From Mollicutes bacterium Phil14 (lineage in GTDB: Bacteria; Bacillota_I; Bacilli_A; ML615J-28; CAG-698), in NCBI GenBank assembly GCA_001940985.1, contig MSHB01000022.1, forward strand, positions 99,393 through 163,392: a stretch of 64,000 bases of DNA. Reading direction: 5' to 3'. Shown here in pieces: positions 61,774 through 64,000 of this stretch (position 1 is the first letter of the stretch; each line of letters starts with the position of its first letter). Made by a program: the position numbers and the translations under genes. A model generated the notes under the pieces. That model searched no databases and was not told the origin of the DNA. It saw only the letters and a list, made by a program, of their open reading frames with translations.

Positions 61774-63990
61774 TTATTTTGCTTCTTTAGCTTTTAGTTT
61801 TCCACTTGCATATAATCCAACTAATACTATAGCAGCAATTAATACTAAGATTACAAGTAATCCAACTATCCAAGACAATTCACATAATTTTCCAACCCAG
61901 TAAACTGCTAATGAAATTACATATGAAGCAGTTAACCACCAAGCGATTGTAACTCTGAACCCTTTCTTACTACTTTCAGATTTTGCTGTAGCAACAGCTG
62001 CGAAACATGGTAGAGTAAATAAGTTGTAAACTGCGAATGCATAAATAGCAGCGTTTGATAATGATATTGTTCCTTCTTCTAATCCTAAAGAAGCCATAGT
62101 AGCTACAACGTCTTCCTTAGCAATTAAACCAGTAATAGATGCTACTGAATACTTCCAGCCATCTGCACCCATTGCCCAACCTAGTGGATAGAATACAACT
62201 TTTAACACTCTACCTAAATCAGCTAAAATACTGTCTTCGATTTCTACCATACCTTTCCAAAATGCCCAGCCGAAGTTAGATAAGAACCAAATCAATATTA
62301 TAGAAGCAGTAATGATTGTAGATGCTTTGTATAAGAAATGCTTGAATTTTTCCCATAAATGCGCAAGCAAGTTCTTTGCTTGAGGTCTATGATAAGCAGG
62401 TAATTCCATAATAAATGGAGGTACTTCTTTTGTCTTACCAAATACTTTCATGATAATAGCTGCAACTATTGCAATAACTATACCGAATAAATAAATACTA
62501 AATACGAATATATCACCTAAGAAATGTCCAGCTACTACGCTAGCTAACATTGCCCAAATTGGAGCCTTAGCACCACAACTAAAGAATGGTGTTAATCTTA
62601 TTGTTAAATCACGTTCTTTTTCATCTTCAAGAGTCTTAGTAGCAATCATAGCAGGAACGCTACAACCAAATCCCATTAATAGAGGAATAAATGATTTTCC
62701 ACTTAAACCGAATTTTCTAAATGCTCTATCCATAATGAAAGCAACACGTGCCATATAACCAGAGTCCTCTAAAATAGATATAAACAAGAACAATAATAAT
62801 ACTTGTGGAATGAAACTAAATATTGAATCAATACCAGTTAAGAAACCATCAACGATAAATCCTGTATACCATGTTCCTTCAGGTAATACTCCAGCAACTA
62901 AATCAATTACAGAACCTGTAAGCCAACCCATCCAACTTTGTAAGAATACACCTGGAGAAGGAATACTAATTCCAGTGAAAGCTTCCCCAGCTTCTAATGC
63001 TTCAGCTAATAAATCTTCATAACCCATACCAGTAAAGAAGTTAACCCAACCTTTACTAGAAACTTCTAAACCAAAAATACTATTTAAGAAGAATAAATCT
63101 TCAGAGAATACTAAATGGAACACAAAGAACATAATTACTAAGAAAATAGGAATACTCCAAATTCTATGTGTTAAAACTTTATCTATTTTATCAGATTTAG
63201 TTTCTTTTTCTTCACCGTTTTTTCTAATGATTGTCTTTTCAAAATTCTTTGTAATATATTTATATCTTTCATCAGCAACTACTGCTTCAAAGTCGCCAGC
63301 AAAATCTCCAGTATCAATTCTATTTTTCATAGTCTTAACATCTGCTAAAATATCTTGGTGATTTTTAACTTCTAATTCATCATTTTCAATTAACTTAATA
63401 GCATGGAATAAAGGACTACTAACTTTTCCTGCGAATTCATCTTTTGTTTTTTCAATTAAGTTAACAAGATCTTTATTTTCAATAACAGTTTGTCCTACTC
63501 TCTTTACTCTAGCACAGCTATAAGCTTTTTTCATCATAGCATCAATGCCTTCGCCTTTAAGAGCACTAATTTCAACAACTGGTACATTAAGTTTACTTTC
63601 AAGTTCTTGAACTAAAATAGTTGTACCTCTTTGTCTAACTACATCTATCATATTTAAAGCAATTATTACAGGAACATCTATTTCTAATAATTGTGTTGTT
63701 AAATATAAATTTCTTTCTAAGTTTGTTGCATCTACTACGTTAATAATACAATCAGGATGTTCATCAACGATAAAGTTTCTTGAAACGACTTCTTCAGGAG
63801 TATATGGACTCAAAGAATAAATACCAGGTAAGTCAACGATATCGATTTTTTCTCCTAATTTCTTATAAGTACCTTCTCTTTTATCAACAGTTACACCAGG
63901 CCAATTACCGACATGTGCTGTTGAACCAGTTAATGTATTAAATAAAGTTGTTTTACCACAATTGGGATTTCCAGCAAGTGCAAATTTCAT
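61774..63990 (-). CDS. feoB: Ferrous iron transporter FeoB
   Basis: A 738-residue protein with an N-terminal G-domain (G1 GNPNCGKTT, G3 DLPGIYSL, G4 NMID) and its helical GDI region, then a core membrane domain with the Gate-type segments (FIPLLMGFGCSVPAMIATKT, FFSCGAKAPIWAML). It imports Fe2+ under low oxygen, in line with an anaerobic host. FeoA is not visible; it may lie just beyond the window. The Cys-rich peptide and regulator follow. Confidence 0.95.
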   Translation of the reverse strand: MKFALAGNPNCGKTTLFNTLTGSTAHVGNWPGVTVDKREGTYKKLGEKIDIVDLPGIYSLSPYTPEEVVSRNFIVDEHPDCIINVVDATNLERNLYLTTQLLEIDVPVIIALNMIDVVRQRGTTILVQELESKLNVPVVEISALKGEGIDAMMKKAYSCARVKRVGQTVIENKDLVNLIEKTKDEFAGKVSSPLFHAIKLIENDELEVKNHQDILADVKTMKNRIDTGDFAGDFEAVVADERYKYITKNFEKTIIRKNGEEKETKSDKIDKVLTHRIWSIPIFLVIMFFVFHLVFSEDLFFLNSIFGLEVSSKGWVNFFTGMGYEDLLAEALEAGEAFTGISIPSPGVFLQSWMGWLTGSVIDLVAGVLPEGTWYTGFIVDGFLTGIDSIFSFIPQVLLLFLFISILEDSGYMARVAFIMDRAFRKFGLSGKSFIPLLMGFGCSVPAMIATKTLEDEKERDLTIRLTPFFSCGAKAPIWAMLASVVAGHFLGDIFVFSIYLFGIVIAIVAAIIMKVFGKTKEVPPFIMELPAYHRPQAKNLLAHLWEKFKHFLYKASTIITASIILIWFLSNFGWAFWKGMVEIEDSILADLGRVLKVVFYPLGWAMGADGWKYSVASITGLIAKEDVVATMASLGLEEGTISLSNAAIYAFAVYNLFTLPCFAAVATAKSESSKKGFRVTIAWWLTASYVISLAVYWVGKLCELSWIVGLLVILVLIAAIVLVGLYASGKLKAKEAK

Positions 63991-64000
63991 ATTATTTTAC

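Overview
The window is AT-rich, low-GC Firmicutes DNA (roughly 70% A+T by eye) with strong Shine-Dalgarno sites. It comes from an endospore former of the Bacilli type. Spore genes support this: an alpha/beta SASP, GerE, a YjcZ-type small membrane protein, a CotD-like coat protein, YlbD and YlbE. Gram-positive regulation is also present: CcpA, Spx, two T-boxes, a guanine riboswitch, and S4 and probable L19 leaders. Together with the very low GC this suggests an uncultured or gut relative of the Erysipelotrichia/Turicibacter part of the Bacilli; that placement is inference. No tRNA, rRNA or CRISPR array was seen.

Layout. 1-2750: a pair of ABC exporter half-transporters, the first cut by the window edge. 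2.8-6.5 kb: coat protein, clpP, nadK, a small alarmone synthetase, a YjbK CYTH protein and spx, a block like the Bacillus yjb region. 6.6-13.5 kb: T-box/trpS, a MATE exporter, a GNAT protein, T-box/tyrS, ccpA and murC. 13.6-21.5 kb is more accessory: a lipoprotein, an MBL-fold protein, a DUF308 protein, a serpin lipoprotein, rplS, a broken XRE regulator, gpsA, and an XRE regulator with an acidic repeat protein and a 31-codon ORF that share a palindromic promoter element. 21.6-26.7 kb: rpsP-khpA and rimM-trmD, split by an ArsR-controlled metal-efflux operon (cadC-like and cadA-like). 26.9-32.3 kb: fhs, ylmH, ylbE, ylbD, an rsuA-family gene, a 94-aa coat-like protein, a UPF0223 protein, yjcZ-like and def.

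32.33-38.44 kb is a visibly GC-richer foreign island. It is bounded by imperfect inverted repeats and carries a decayed serine-recombinase tail. Its operon is ktrB-ktrA-small membrane protein-truncated kdpD-kdpE, a potassium uptake system joined to a Kdp-type two-component system without kdpFABC.

38.4-49.6 kb: a YhhN protein, RNase J, rlmA, a DEDDh exonuclease, gerE, uvrC and the rimP-nusA-ylxR-ylxQ-infB-rbfA operon. 49.65-49.98 kb holds a promoter- and terminator-bounded structured RNA with a C-rich hairpin loop that I could not match to a known class. 50-58.2 kb: a SpoU methyltransferase, a membrane protein, a SASP, thiI with a cysteine desulfurase, a TSCPD protein, rpsD with its leader, and guaB-guaA under a guanine riboswitch. 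The guaA here encodes only the ATP-pyrophosphatase part. 58.2-64 kb: feoB, a Cys-rich FeoB-associated peptide, a winged-helix regulator and a MacB/FtsX-type ABC transporter.

The strongest leads are the orphan RNA, the duplicated palindromic promoter of the XRE/acidic-repeat locus, the potassium island, the placement of rimM-trmD behind a metal-regulated promoter, and a set of sigma-K-like promoters in front of spore-type genes.
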